From Gammaproteobacteria bacterium (GTDB lineage: Bacteria > Pseudomonadota > Gammaproteobacteria > Eutrophobiales > Eutrophobiaceae), in NCBI GenBank assembly GCA_947480335.1, contig CANKCB010000004.1, positions 1 to 64,000 of the forward strand: a stretch of 64,000 bases of DNA. Direction: 5' to 3'. Of the stretch, positions 27,601 to 35,728 are shown one piece after another. The position numbers and the translations under genes were made by a program. Numbering within the stretch: position 1 is the stretch's first letter; each line of letters begins with the position of its first letter. Under the pieces are notes generated by a model. That model was not told where the DNA came from and ran no database searches. It saw only the letters and a list, made by a program, of their open reading frames with translations.

Positions 27601-27753
27601 TTCAGTCTGTATTGTTACCGAGGGCGGTACAAATTCCGGAAACACATCGAATGGTGCCTGCGTCACCATCGCGAAACCGGATATCAGTCCGAGTATGGTC
27701 AGGATGGCGACGATAAGTCGGTGGCGTATCGACCAGGCGATTAGTGCATTCAT
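24658..27753 (-). CDS. RND efflux pump, CusA/CzcA (HME) family
   Basis: This 1031-residue inner-membrane proton-driven pump has the RND layout of TM1, a large periplasmic loop, TM2-6, TM7, a second loop and TM8-12. The opening MNALIAWSIRHRLIVAIL, the periplasmic VESAVNGAPGLSSLRSES and TM4 GGFAVALGILVDDAIIDIENI (carrying the Asp and Glu of the proton relay) match heavy-metal-type RND pumps. TM4 is not identical to the textbook CzcA or CusA variants, so metal specificity (Cu/Ag, Zn/Co/Cd or another) is not called. It is the last gene of the three-gene operon with adaptor and outer-membrane factor; its ATG is eight bases after the adaptor stop. Confidence 0.88.
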   Translation of the reverse strand: MNALIAWSIRHRLIVAILTILGLISGFAMVTQAPFDVFPEFVPPSVTIQTEAPGLTPEQVEEIVTRPVESAVNGAPGLSSLRSESIPGLSVVTLTFDEGADPYLVRQGVSEQVSSLAGQLPGNVGQPKLSPLTSSTMDLLKVGLVSDSIDAFELRDTADWLIKPRILSVPGIARVNTFGGAVRQIQIQPHLDRLTALGLNLTDVLNAGRSALVLHGAGFIDTAAQRILIETPVSTTDPVALSQTVVTVKDGVPIVLGDIADVTIAPAVMMGDALIQDRPGVLLTISGQFGANTLTVTHALEATLAELKPALEARGITLYPELHRPANFIERALVNFEHSLAIGAVLILIFLYAFLRSWRAALISFLTIPASLMAAILVLSVAGESLNTMTLGGFAVALGILVDDAIIDIENILRRQREAGLKGGVVDRSAITESASIEIRGSMVFGTLVILISLLPILLMEGVQGRFVGPLALAFCLAVIASLMTALTITPAFAALILRASDAETEPAWILALKKLQLKVLDWVRHFWGYLFFAIALAFLCAVAGLFRLPTEFMPQFREGHFVAQVTTNNASISFAEMMRIGQHINREILKLPFIATVEDQAGRAEAGEDTWGPNRSELHIELKPGLEQSEEQAQEQIREVLEEIPGIQNEVLTFLGDRISESLTGETSQAVIVISGPYLDSIEQTATDIGQAIQGIPGLADLRVPEITGTPALSIRMDPARLAAYGINHEQAVATVETAFAGTLLGQTFTGNRVVDVVAILSPVDRNNMETLQGLMIAGNNLQVPLHNIADISLVQDRAVIQHVGSERRVAVTFNAADRPLSDIMSEVQARVAEQVKIPQDVYVSYTGQAQAAEAAQIRLAVMSAASIIMIVLIMTLAFRRKQFAFLTLVNVPFCLIGSMIAIVMTGVGLTLGSLVGLIAVFGIGARNTIMFLAYLERLMDIEGLPWSRETLRRAISGRFVPMLMTALIAALGLVPMALGIGHAGYEIEAPIAIAVLGGLASATLLNLLFLPELVWRISSGSSSEITGVQ

Positions 27754-27761
27754 TGCGGATA

Positions 27762-28664
27762 CTATTCTTCTTCAGGGGCTTCTGTTTCGATGGACAATAA
27801 CAAGCCGGCACCCTGAATCACGACGAGTGTTTCCGCCGTGTAACCTTCACTGACGAGATATCCTCCGCCTGAAAGAGGTCTGTCAAGTGGTACAGCATGG
27901 CGCTCGTAATTTTCCTGATCCTTCTGCAAATAACACCACGCTTGCCCCTCATCCAGAACGATGGCAGAGGCAGGTATAATTACGCCCTGTAGTGCTGTGT
28001 CAAGATCGGCGCTGGCTTTTAGTATTGCACCGGGTTGCCATTCTGTAGCACCAGGCACAATCACAAAATAACTGCTGCCAGGCAGGACCGGGTTCTTGAC
28101 AGGGGCTGGCCACGAATCCCTGGCGCGTACAACATTGCCGCTGTGCATCGAAATCAGTTGTATATCGTGTAACGATGCACTAACAGCAGAACTGAAGTCA
28201 ACTCTGCCCAGACTAATATTTCCGGCGCTGAGTTCATCAATCAGTTGCTTGCGTTTATCCGATTGAATAAACGGCGCACTGCCCCCCCATGTTGTGACCA
28301 GTCGCTGATTCAGTAAATCCAGTTGTACTGAATCACTGGCGGCCTGTTGTTTTGCGGATTCCAGTTCCTGCAGGGAAATAGATTGATCTTCATCATACAT
28401 GGCCTGATCCCGTTTCAGGATTGTCTGGCTTTGTGTCACTGCCGCAGTAGCAACCAGAATATCTGCATTAATTTGCAATAAGGCATCCGGGTTAAATATG
28501 CTGGCGATGCCCACAGCATTCTTGGCAACGGATGCTGACTCTAACGGAACTGTACGTATGAAACCGGCTGTGGAAGCAGGCACGGTGATCAAACCTTCCG
28601 CCAGGGTCAACCTTGAGTTTACGCAGCAGAATACAATTATGACGTAAAGGTAAACTGTCTTCAT
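27762..28664 (-). CDS. RND periplasmic adaptor (short CusB/CzcB-like membrane-fusion protein)
   Basis: This 300-residue exported adaptor is expected to bridge the RND pump and outer-membrane channel. Signal peptide MKTVYLYVIIVFCCVNSRLTLA; then a coiled-coil-prone segment (TQSQTILKRDQAMYDEDQSISLQELESAK) and beta-barrel parts with VIIPASAIVLDEGQAW, typical of MFPs. It is roughly 100 residues shorter than usual CusB/CzcB proteins and lacks the usual N-terminal lipoyl half in the standard form (a FIRTVPLESASV segment may be its remnant). An acidic EAPEEE tail ends it. Position between the outer-membrane factor (4-base overlap) and the pump makes the role secure; the short form is the unusual part. 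Confidence 0.8.
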   Translation of the reverse strand: MKTVYLYVIIVFCCVNSRLTLAEGLITVPASTAGFIRTVPLESASVAKNAVGIASIFNPDALLQINADILVATAAVTQSQTILKRDQAMYDEDQSISLQELESAKQQAASDSVQLDLLNQRLVTTWGGSAPFIQSDKRKQLIDELSAGNISLGRVDFSSAVSASLHDIQLISMHSGNVVRARDSWPAPVKNPVLPGSSYFVIVPGATEWQPGAILKASADLDTALQGVIIPASAIVLDEGQAWCYLQKDQENYERHAVPLDRPLSGGGYLVSEGYTAETLVVIQGAGLLLSIETEAPEEE

Positions 28665-30097
28665 AAGCGGTCCTTTTGATTAGGTATAGTCAATTGTGTA
28701 GCAGGCCAAAGCGGTCGCTGAATTGCATTTTCCAGCAACAGTGATGCATTTAAAAATGTTCTGTGCGCAGTAAATGCATCACCACGACTTTGAAGAGCGG
28801 ATAACTGATAAGCCATCAAGTCACCCTTGTCCGTTGCCCCGTTTTCAAAACGTTTACTTGCTTGCGTCAGTAATTGTTGCTGGATCGCGACCACTTTTTC
28901 AGCTTGTTGCCAGCTAACCCAACTGGTTTTATAGGCAGCAAAGGCCGTATCAATCGCAGCCAGTGCCTGTGTTTGTATCGTATCAAAATGACTGGCGGCT
29001 ATCGCCCGTTGTGCGTCAGCGAGGGATATGGCAACTGATTGGTCATGAAACAACGGTAGCTCTGCTGATACTCCGAGAGAAATCTTTTGACTACCACTGT
29101 CATAAGTTGTTGCGGGTGACAGAGTCAGGTCAGGGTAACGTCCAGCAACTTTGATACGGAAGTCAACATCTGCACGACCATATTCAGCCAGGGCATGGCG
29201 AATATCAGCGCGATTAATCAAGGCCCTTTCGCGTAGCTCACGTTGATCCAGCTCCGAGGGGGCAGGAGGACCGTCAGGAGTAAGTGGTGTAATTGTAACC
29301 CCGGATATTGCTTCAATTGGCACACCCAGCGTATTGGCCAGTTGTGATTGCGCCATTATCACTTCACCAGCGGCTTGTGAGGCCTGCGACTGAGCGGCCA
29401 TTTGATCAAACTCGGCGCGTAGTAATTCCGATCTCGCCAGACTGCCTGCAGCAAGTTTCCGCTGCACCCAGTCACGATAGGCCTTCCTGAGGATGAGGTT
29501 ATCGAGCGCAATTTCATTTGCCGTGTCTGCAGTTATTATATTGACAACTGCCTGACTAACCTCGACACGGATATTCCAGAATACCTGGTCGGAACCGGCA
29601 AGCCCGATCAAGATGTCCTGTTCTGCGCCGAGATTTGCGAGTGACCGTTTGCCCCCGGTCTGTGTTAGAAAGTCGGCAGCCAGTGTAACTACCCAGGGCA
29701 CAGCACCTGATACCGCATTGATAATATATTCCGGGGTAAGGGAAAAAACAGGATTGGGTCGTTCATTGGCCAGTTGTTTTGCGGCCAATGCTGCCTTGAT
29801 TTCTTCCCTGACTACTTTTATTTCCGGTCGCAATCCCCACGCCGCAATCGTGAGCTGATCCAGCGACCAGGGAGTATTTGCTTGATGATGAATGCCGAAG
29901 GATTGCAGGGCCTTATCTACTTCAGGATTGTCTAATGTCGTTTCAAGCAGATGACGAGCGCGAACATCAACATCCAACGGAGTCACTTCAGTCAGTCCAG
30001 TACAACCAACTAGCAATGATGAAATTAGTACCAATACCTTGGTTGAACGTACCCAGCAAAACGATAGTATCGAGACAGGGTACGTTCGAGTATGCAT
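28661..30097 (-). CDS. Outer-membrane factor, TolC/CzcC-like lipoprotein
   Basis: This 478-residue outer-membrane channel belongs to the RND operon. The chosen ATG at 30097 gives a signal with lipobox LVGC (Cys at residue ~32), typical of CzcC/NodT-type lipoproteins. Helical TolC repeats follow, with SQAVVNIITADTANEIALDNL and the conserved RAEFDQMAAQSQASQA. A TTG at 30163 would extend it by 22 residues through a dyad. It overlaps the adaptor ATG by four bases (ATGA). It is the first gene of the operon. Confidence 0.85.
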   Translation of the reverse strand: MHTRTYPVSILSFCWVRSTKVLVLISSLLVGCTGLTEVTPLDVDVRARHLLETTLDNPEVDKALQSFGIHHQANTPWSLDQLTIAAWGLRPEIKVVREEIKAALAAKQLANERPNPVFSLTPEYIINAVSGAVPWVVTLAADFLTQTGGKRSLANLGAEQDILIGLAGSDQVFWNIRVEVSQAVVNIITADTANEIALDNLILRKAYRDWVQRKLAAGSLARSELLRAEFDQMAAQSQASQAAGEVIMAQSQLANTLGVPIEAISGVTITPLTPDGPPAPSELDQRELRERALINRADIRHALAEYGRADVDFRIKVAGRYPDLTLSPATTYDSGSQKISLGVSAELPLFHDQSVAISLADAQRAIAASHFDTIQTQALAAIDTAFAAYKTSWVSWQQAEKVVAIQQQLLTQASKRFENGATDKGDLMAYQLSALQSRGDAFTAHRTFLNASLLLENAIQRPLWPATQLTIPNQKDRL

Positions 30098-30119
30098 ATT
30101 ATAAGGTATACAAGCTAGG

Positions 30120-30135
30120 TAGTATTGTGATACTA
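30120..30135 (-). promoter_or_regulatory. Candidate operator dyad upstream of the RND operon
   Basis: TAGTAT-TGTG-ATACTA is a perfect 6+6 inverted repeat located 23-38 bases upstream of the first ATG of the efflux operon. An ATTATA at 30098-30103 (TATAAT on the minus strand) lies between dyad and gene, but very close to the ATG. A repressor or MerR-type activator site is plausible; no regulator gene is adjacent. Confidence 0.4.
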
Positions 30136-30445
30136 GTGTACCTGTTGGACTAGATATCGACAACCTAATATTGACTTGTCTGGCAGTTATAACACCTTTT
30201 GATTCGGTCCCGAATCACCACAATCCAACAATATCATTATGGGCTTTCAGCAAAATTCCATCAATTCCATTTGCACTTCGAATGGTCGGTCGGTTTAAGC
30301 GGATTTATTCTGGAAGAATACAGATATGACTAAGATGTGCATCAGTAATAATTGCTGTCCTCGATCTGAATAATTGCCGACATCCTGTCAGGCATATTTG
30401 TCAGTTTTAGATTCTGCAGATCATCCTCTTTTCCTGAAACTGTTT
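30136..30445. other. Intergenic region between two minus-strand operons
   Basis: These ~310 bases hold no open frame I would defend. They separate the efflux operon start from the end of the hydroxylase gene. A GATTCGGTCCCGAATC dyad at about 30200-30215 (GATTCGG/CCGAATC) is the only structured element; it could serve as a stem-loop after the piuC gene's 3' end or as an operator. No T-run follows it. Confidence 0.4.
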
Positions 30446-31126
30446 TCAGGTATCTGCCCAGTTGCGTAACAGGTTGTGATAGATTCCGGCAAAATCCACC
30501 AACGTAGCATGTCCGGGCACATCCTGAGCCAGACTCTGGATTGCATTATCCAGCTGGAACAGCATGGTGCGCTGGCTCAAATCACGCACCATACTTTCGA
30601 TCCAGAAAAAAGAAGCCAGACGCGTCCCCCGCGTGACCGGAGCGACACGGTGCACGCTGGTACCAGGATATAAAACCATATCACCTGCAGCCAGCTTGAT
30701 ACTGCGTGCCCCAAACGTATCTTCAATCTGCAACTCTCCACCGTCATAGTCTGCAGGATCACTGAGAAAAATAGTTGCGGAAAGATCCGTACGAATCCGA
30801 TGTGGTGTTCCGGTTACCGGTCGTATCGCCCCATCGATATGAAATCCGTAGGTCTGACCCTGCTGATATTGGTTAAACAGTGGCGGTAGAATTTTCAGTG
30901 GTAATGCGGCTGAAGTAAATAATGAATTTCGATCCAGTGCCGCCAGTATGACTTCGCCGAGCCTGAGTGCCACCGGATCACGATCAGCAAGCTGAAAGTT
31001 ATGTTTCACACTCTGGGACAGATACCCGGCACTGTGACGTCCATCTGCCCAGTTTGCCTTCTGGAGTTCGCTACAACAGTAAGCAAGTTCATCGGCTGAT
31101 AATACCTGGGGAATCTGGATTAACAT
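30446..31126 (-). CDS. piuC: PKHD-type Fe(II)/2-oxoglutarate hydroxylase (PiuC/YbiX)
   Basis: This is a 226-residue dioxygenase. The iron ligands are the H-x-D in YGFHIDGA and the distal H in TSVHRVAPV; the 2-oxoglutarate-binding arginine lies in RGTRLASFFW. PiuC/YbiX genes typically sit next to TonB-dependent catecholate-siderophore receptors (PiuA, Fiu), and this one starts six bases after such a receptor stop. Role is thought to be linked to siderophore or iron handling; the substrate is not known. Length matches the family. Confidence 0.9.
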   Translation of the reverse strand: MLIQIPQVLSADELAYCCSELQKANWADGRHSAGYLSQSVKHNFQLADRDPVALRLGEVILAALDRNSLFTSAALPLKILPPLFNQYQQGQTYGFHIDGAIRPVTGTPHRIRTDLSATIFLSDPADYDGGELQIEDTFGARSIKLAAGDMVLYPGTSVHRVAPVTRGTRLASFFWIESMVRDLSQRTMLFQLDNAIQSLAQDVPGHATLVDFAGIYHNLLRNWADT

Positions 31127-31132
31127 GCGTTA

Positions 31133-33370
31133 CTAGTAAAACAGGTTGATCGCAAACATCGTTGTGAAACCCGGTGCCGGTACCACATGCCAGGGATGCA
31201 GCTGACTGAAATATTCCTTATCTGTCAGGTTGGTCATGTTCAACTTCAACAGAATCTGTTCAGACCATTGATAGCTACCCATTGCATCAAATCCCCAGTA
31301 CCCCGGTATCTGTTTGATGGGCGCAGAGTTGGTCGCCAGTCGTTCGGAAATATAACGGGCACCACCACCAAATTGCAGACGATCACTCAGATGATAGGTG
31401 GCCCAGCTTGAAAATGAATTCTCCGGTGTATCGACCATCTGTCTGTTGGAATCAATCACCTTGCCATCCAGATAGGTATAACCACCCCGTAATTCCAGTG
31501 CGTCAGTCAGATAACCGGAAACTTCCAGCGAGAACCCGTCTACCCGTTGTTCACCGGCCAGCATATTAAAACCGGGATGGGCCGGATCGGGTATGCGTGC
31601 ATTGGACTTGGTTATCCTGAACACTGCGCCATTGATGTCCAGCTTGTCATCAAACAACTCCCATTTGCTACCCAGCTCCAGACTACGATTGTGTTCCGGA
31701 TCCAGATCTCTATTACTGGTACCCAAACCACGGCCGGTAGCAATAAAGCTCAGTCCTTCTGAGGATGGATTGAACGAGGATCCCCAGGCCAGATAAACAC
31801 TACCGGTCTCCATTGGCTTAAAGACCAGTGCTGCACGGTAACTGTATTCCTTGTCCAGCTGCTGAATTGACTCATTGCTGTTACTGCCGGCACCCGTAAA
31901 ACGGGTCGGCGTTCCGGCAAAACGTGTTGCAGTGTAATCTGTATCAAACTTGTCCCAGCGTATACCGGTTACCAGTTGCCAGTGTGTACCATATTTCAAG
32001 GTGTCCAGCCCATACACGGCCAGACTCTTCGCATTCGTGTCAGCCACTACCCGGGTCTCCATGCGGGTAGCTGAAAAACCAGTGCCCTGCGAAGGATTGA
32101 GCAGGTTCGCTCCGGGCACGCCAACAGCAAATCCGAATGTCGGTTCCGAAGTTTCCTTACCCATTTCCACTCCGGTCACCAGCGTATGATCTATCGGAGC
32201 AGTACTAAACCGGAAGGTTGCGTTTGCCTGACCATACAGCATGGTTTCCAGTCCAGTGCCAAAAAACACATTACGATCGACTGTAATGTTGGCCAAGGGC
32301 GTACTGACCGGCACCGATGCCGCAATCAGCGGTTCTGTAATACGCACATCACGTGTGTAATGGGCATAGCGAACCTGGGTATTTAAATCAATATTTTCAT
32401 TATATTTATGAGCCGCTTCTGCGGTAAATATATCCGCATCTGTTTCAACGAAGTCGCTGTCAAACCCGTAGAAATTATTGCGTGGCACATCCGCCGGTCG
32501 TCCGTTATTAAACCAGGGCAGACCGTAGTCTGGTGTATCATCAGCCACCTGCTTCATGTAACTCAGGGTCAAACGACTGGCCGTTCCCAATCCAAATGCC
32601 AACGTAGGAGCGATACCATATCGATTGGCTTCACCACCATCACGCCCCTCCACCTCGGAACGATGACCCATGAGGTTAAGCCGGAAAGCGGTACCCTCAC
32701 CCAGTGCCGGCACAGGTCTGGACAGATCCACAGCGCCACGCAAAGTGGTATCCGTGCCTGCATTGAACTTGATTGTTGTCATAGGCTCCAGCAAGGGTTT
32801 CTTGCTGGACTGATTAATTACACCACCGGTTGATCCGCGACCGAATACCATTGAGGACGGCCCCTGCAAAACTTCAACCGATTCGAGATTAAATGGATCG
32901 CGTGAATAGCTACCAAAATCCCGAATTCCATCGAGGAACATGTCATTACGGGAAGAGAAACCACGCAGATTCGGATTATTACCTTGCCAACTGAACTCAC
33001 CGGCACCCAGAGTGATGCCAGGTACGGCACGTAACGCTTCTTCCAGTGAAGTCACCCCTTTCTTGTCGAGAAAATCACCGGTCAATACGGAAATTGACTG
33101 CGGCGTATCACGTAATGGCTCAGTCAGTTTCGTTAATGATGAATTCGTTCCATTGGCATTATTCTGCTCTCCAATCACAATAATTTCATCGCGCGCAGAG
33201 TTGTTTCCAGCCGTCTGGGCAATTACCGGCAACGTCGGGATGAACAATAAACTGGTACCCATACAAGCCTGAGCGACCGCGCTGGCGATACGTTTCTGGC
33301 TGATACCTTGAACGACTGCATTATGCAGAGACCGGTTTACAGCCTTGTCATATTTCGATGATCTACCCAT
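31133..33370 (-). CDS. TonB-dependent siderophore receptor (PiuA/Fiu-like)
   Basis: This is a 745-residue outer-membrane receptor. A long basic N-terminus with a signal ending VIAQTAG is followed by a TonB box-like segment (DEIIVIGEQ), the plug domain with LRDTPQSISVLTGDFL, LRGFSSRNDMFLDGIRDFGSY and ESVEVLQGPSSMVFGRGSTGG, and a 22-strand barrel ending in an aromatic residue (FTTMFAINLFY). These are siderophore-type receptor motifs; PiuC next door suggests catecholates. A GGAGG ribosome-binding site precedes the ATG. Two imperfect CATAATGC-type repeats lie 60-80 bases upstream and might be a weak Fur site. Confidence 0.88.
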   Translation of the reverse strand: MGRSSKYDKAVNRSLHNAVVQGISQKRIASAVAQACMGTSLLFIPTLPVIAQTAGNNSARDEIIVIGEQNNANGTNSSLTKLTEPLRDTPQSISVLTGDFLDKKGVTSLEEALRAVPGITLGAGEFSWQGNNPNLRGFSSRNDMFLDGIRDFGSYSRDPFNLESVEVLQGPSSMVFGRGSTGGVINQSSKKPLLEPMTTIKFNAGTDTTLRGAVDLSRPVPALGEGTAFRLNLMGHRSEVEGRDGGEANRYGIAPTLAFGLGTASRLTLSYMKQVADDTPDYGLPWFNNGRPADVPRNNFYGFDSDFVETDADIFTAEAAHKYNENIDLNTQVRYAHYTRDVRITEPLIAASVPVSTPLANITVDRNVFFGTGLETMLYGQANATFRFSTAPIDHTLVTGVEMGKETSEPTFGFAVGVPGANLLNPSQGTGFSATRMETRVVADTNAKSLAVYGLDTLKYGTHWQLVTGIRWDKFDTDYTATRFAGTPTRFTGAGSNSNESIQQLDKEYSYRAALVFKPMETGSVYLAWGSSFNPSSEGLSFIATGRGLGTSNRDLDPEHNRSLELGSKWELFDDKLDINGAVFRITKSNARIPDPAHPGFNMLAGEQRVDGFSLEVSGYLTDALELRGGYTYLDGKVIDSNRQMVDTPENSFSSWATYHLSDRLQFGGGARYISERLATNSAPIKQIPGYWGFDAMGSYQWSEQILLKLNMTNLTDKEYFSQLHPWHVVPAPGFTTMFAINLFY

Positions 33371-33527
33371 ATTTAAAACAACCTCCAGAATAAAAGTCTT
33401 GTTTGGTAAAATAGTCTGCGCGTTTGTTACAGCATTATGAAAAAAGCATTATATGTGTGACTGTGGTCAAAATGTAGGGTTTTTCTACCTGTACAGGGTT
33501 AGAGGCCATACCGGAACCGCAGACAGA

Positions 33528-33566
33528 TTGAGGCTGTCGGGTTGATAGAAACACCGACAGTCTCAA
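33528..33566 (-). terminator. Hairpin after the di-haem peroxidase gene
   Basis: TTGAGGCTGTCGG (33528-33540) pairs with CCGACAGTCTCAA (33554-33566), a 13-base stem with one mismatch, starting two bases beyond the peroxidase stop. The T-run (TTTTTT) lies on the plus-strand side, so the classic intrinsic form would read in the plus direction. For the minus-strand gene it is a strong stem without a U-tract. It probably still marks the transcript's 3' end. Confidence 0.6.
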
Positions 33567-33567
33567 A

Positions 33568-34938
33568 CTATTTTTTAACCGATTCTGTCTGCACCAGGTC
33601 AGCAGGTGGTGCCAGAAATTCCGGTGCAGTTGCCAATGGACCGGACAACGTACGCAAAAACGCTTCCAGATTTTGCAAATCGACTGGCGACAGATTGAGC
33701 GGTGATGCTTCCGAATGCCCTCTGACCGCCAGTGCGGCCACGTTATAGTGATTCAATACATCTGTCAGCGTGGCAATCTGCCCTGAATGCATATAGGGAG
33801 CTGTCTGGGCTACATTGCGCAAAGTCGGTACCTTGAATGCAGACAATAATTCCAGACCTTCCTTTCTTGCAAAACGAACGTGTTGACACTGATCCTCGCC
33901 AGCATCACTGTACTTGCCGGTGCAATTAAACGGATCGTCCATCACTGTCATAACCCCTTCCCTGCGCCCGAAATCCGGAGGCAAATCAGTCGCCGGAGCC
34001 ACACCAGTATTATGGAATGAGTGGTTCGTCAACAAGGGCCCGTTATGACAATTAATACAATGCGCACTACCTACAAACAACTGCAACCCCTGTGCCTCAG
34101 CCTCTGTCAGCTGCTTTTTCATTTCATCCAGATTCCCGGCCAGTGTCGCATCGATATAGGCGTCAAAGCGGGTCGGCCTTGGCATCAACAATCGTTCATA
34201 GGCCGCAATCGACTTGCCCATATTGCTGAATATACGATTAATGGTGTCCTGATCTTCCTCTGACATGGCCTTCCAGCCCGCACTGGCCGCCGGGTCCGAT
34301 ACTGGGCCAGCAGAGGCCGGGAACCGTTTTGCGTCAGATAAATCCGGGAACTTGCCAAAGAGCGTTTCATACGCGGCATGATAGTCTGCGTCGTTATCTA
34401 TTATGTGAGCATACTGGGTACGGTTACCACCATGCTCAACAGCACTTTCTGTCGGACCCAATGCCTGGGACCACATACTGTCCTTTCTGCCATCCCAGAA
34501 AAACCATTTGCTGTAGGCGACACCAACAAGGGTCATCGCCTTGCGTGGCGTTACTCCGACGCCCTTGGCACGAGCAAGTCCATCGGTAAATATTAATTCA
34601 GGTTTGTGGCAGGTCGAACAGGAGACTTCACCGTTTGAGCTGAAGCGTTTATCAAAAAATAGTTTATGGCCAAATTGTGCAGCCGCCGGATTGTCAGCGG
34701 CAGCATTTGACGGATCCGGTGGCAAGGGTGGCAAGCTCTTCAAAGATAAAGTCGCCAACAGTTCCTTTTGTTGTTGTGTCCACTGATAGGGGTCGACGAT
34801 AACCGCTTTTGCCGGAACCGGTGCCTGAGTAACAACCTCATTCGTAGTTAACTGGTTTGGTTTCAACGAGATGGCGGCAATCACAATCAGCCCGATCACG
34901 CTGATACCAACCACAGCGAGTAGTGTATTTTTATTCAT
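33568..34938 (-). CDS. Di-haem cytochrome c peroxidase (CcpA/MauG family)
   Basis: This is a 456-residue exported protein. An N-terminal hydrophobic segment (AVVGISVIGLIVIAAISL) anchors or exports it. Two c-type haem sites are visible, CSTCHKPE and CINCHNGP, each CxxCH. The order, spacing and segments such as FGHKLFFDKRFSSNGEVSCSTC and SFHNTG match bacterial di-haem peroxidases, which reduce H2O2 with electrons from cytochrome c. The N-terminal anchor plus the Pro/Ala-rich linker (QAPVPAKAV) suggests attachment to the inner membrane. It needs the ccm genes for maturation. It lies downstream of the YtkA-like lipoprotein gene. Confidence 0.88.
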   Translation of the reverse strand: MNKNTLLAVVGISVIGLIVIAAISLKPNQLTTNEVVTQAPVPAKAVIVDPYQWTQQQKELLATLSLKSLPPLPPDPSNAAADNPAAAQFGHKLFFDKRFSSNGEVSCSTCHKPELIFTDGLARAKGVGVTPRKAMTLVGVAYSKWFFWDGRKDSMWSQALGPTESAVEHGGNRTQYAHIIDNDADYHAAYETLFGKFPDLSDAKRFPASAGPVSDPAASAGWKAMSEEDQDTINRIFSNMGKSIAAYERLLMPRPTRFDAYIDATLAGNLDEMKKQLTEAEAQGLQLFVGSAHCINCHNGPLLTNHSFHNTGVAPATDLPPDFGRREGVMTVMDDPFNCTGKYSDAGEDQCQHVRFARKEGLELLSAFKVPTLRNVAQTAPYMHSGQIATLTDVLNHYNVAALAVRGHSEASPLNLSPVDLQNLEAFLRTLSGPLATAPEFLAPPADLVQTESVKK

Positions 34939-34974
34939 CGTAATTACCTGATTTTAGTATTGGCGAGGTACGCG

Positions 34975-35463
34975 TTATTGCAGGGTAATGCCAAACAGCA
35001 GATCGTCCAATTGGCTACCGGCGGTTATCGTGAATTTGACTTCCCAGTAACCACCCATCTGAAACTGTACACCTTCTATAAGATAATCACCGCCACCCAA
35101 ATTACGGGTCATCTGGGGATTCGTCGGCATGCCATGCGCGTGGGCTGGCATCGCACCGGCAATCGTCATGGTCGCCTGTTCTACCGGCTGACCATCCGCT
35201 GTCGTCAAATGCAGTGTCCAGTTGTGCATCTCATTAATAACCACCGGATTGAGTGAGCTGGTAATGCTGCCCTTGAACTGTTTATTGGCCGATTCGGCGG
35301 GTGCCACGGTACCCAGTGTTACTTGTGCGGCCGCTGGCTGGGGCGCACTGGCAACGACAGGTGCAGGTGTGGAAGCTGGCGCTGTAGCTGTTTGTTGATT
35401 CGCTTGTTCGCTGCATGCACCCAGTAGAAGAATTACTGGCAAGAGTAAATATCTGAATTTCAT
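34975..35463 (-). CDS. YtkA-like domain lipoprotein
   Basis: This 162-residue exported lipoprotein has a lipobox LLGAC, then a Gln/Ala/Pro-rich low-complexity linker (about residues 22-50). The folded C-terminal domain has NEMHNWTLHLTTADGQPV, IAGAMPAHAHGMPTNP and YLIEGVQFQMGGYWEVKF. The HxHGM-containing segment is typical of YtkA/FixH-like domains, which occur beside copper and cytochrome proteins. It sits 36 bases before the di-haem peroxidase and may partner it. I used the ATG at 35463; an in-frame start at 35469 adds two residues. Confidence 0.7.
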   Translation of the reverse strand: MKFRYLLLPVILLLGACSEQANQQTATAPASTPAPVVASAPQPAAAQVTLGTVAPAESANKQFKGSITSSLNPVVINEMHNWTLHLTTADGQPVEQATMTIAGAMPAHAHGMPTNPQMTRNLGGGDYLIEGVQFQMGGYWEVKFTITAGSQLDDLLFGITLQ

Positions 35464-35728
35464 GATCATGAACCACCACCCCCGTTTTTCGGAAACTACC
35501 TCACTATTTTATAATAAAACGGATACAAAATGGGAACTTTGATCTACATCAATGCTGCCTGTCTTTCGCCTATGCCCATCGTGGTACACGGTTCGTCCTC
35601 CAGGCGGGAAGGATTCCGTTAACATTCCCTTTTGTTGTCTGGACATAAGTGCACAGTTGTTGCACAGTTGACCTGTATTCCAACCCACTATGTTCGTTAG
35701 TAACTTTACCAACTCCATGGACATAAAA

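Noticed and set aside
32186-32833. Plus-strand frames of 66 and 141 residues inside the siderophore receptor gene
   Set aside because: They lie entirely antisense to a well-supported TonB receptor and show no start signals or domains.
33420-33460. Fur box upstream of the siderophore receptor
   Set aside because: Two CATAATGC-like repeats are present, but they do not form the palindromic GATAATGATAATCATTATC pattern, so I do not list a Fur site as a feature.
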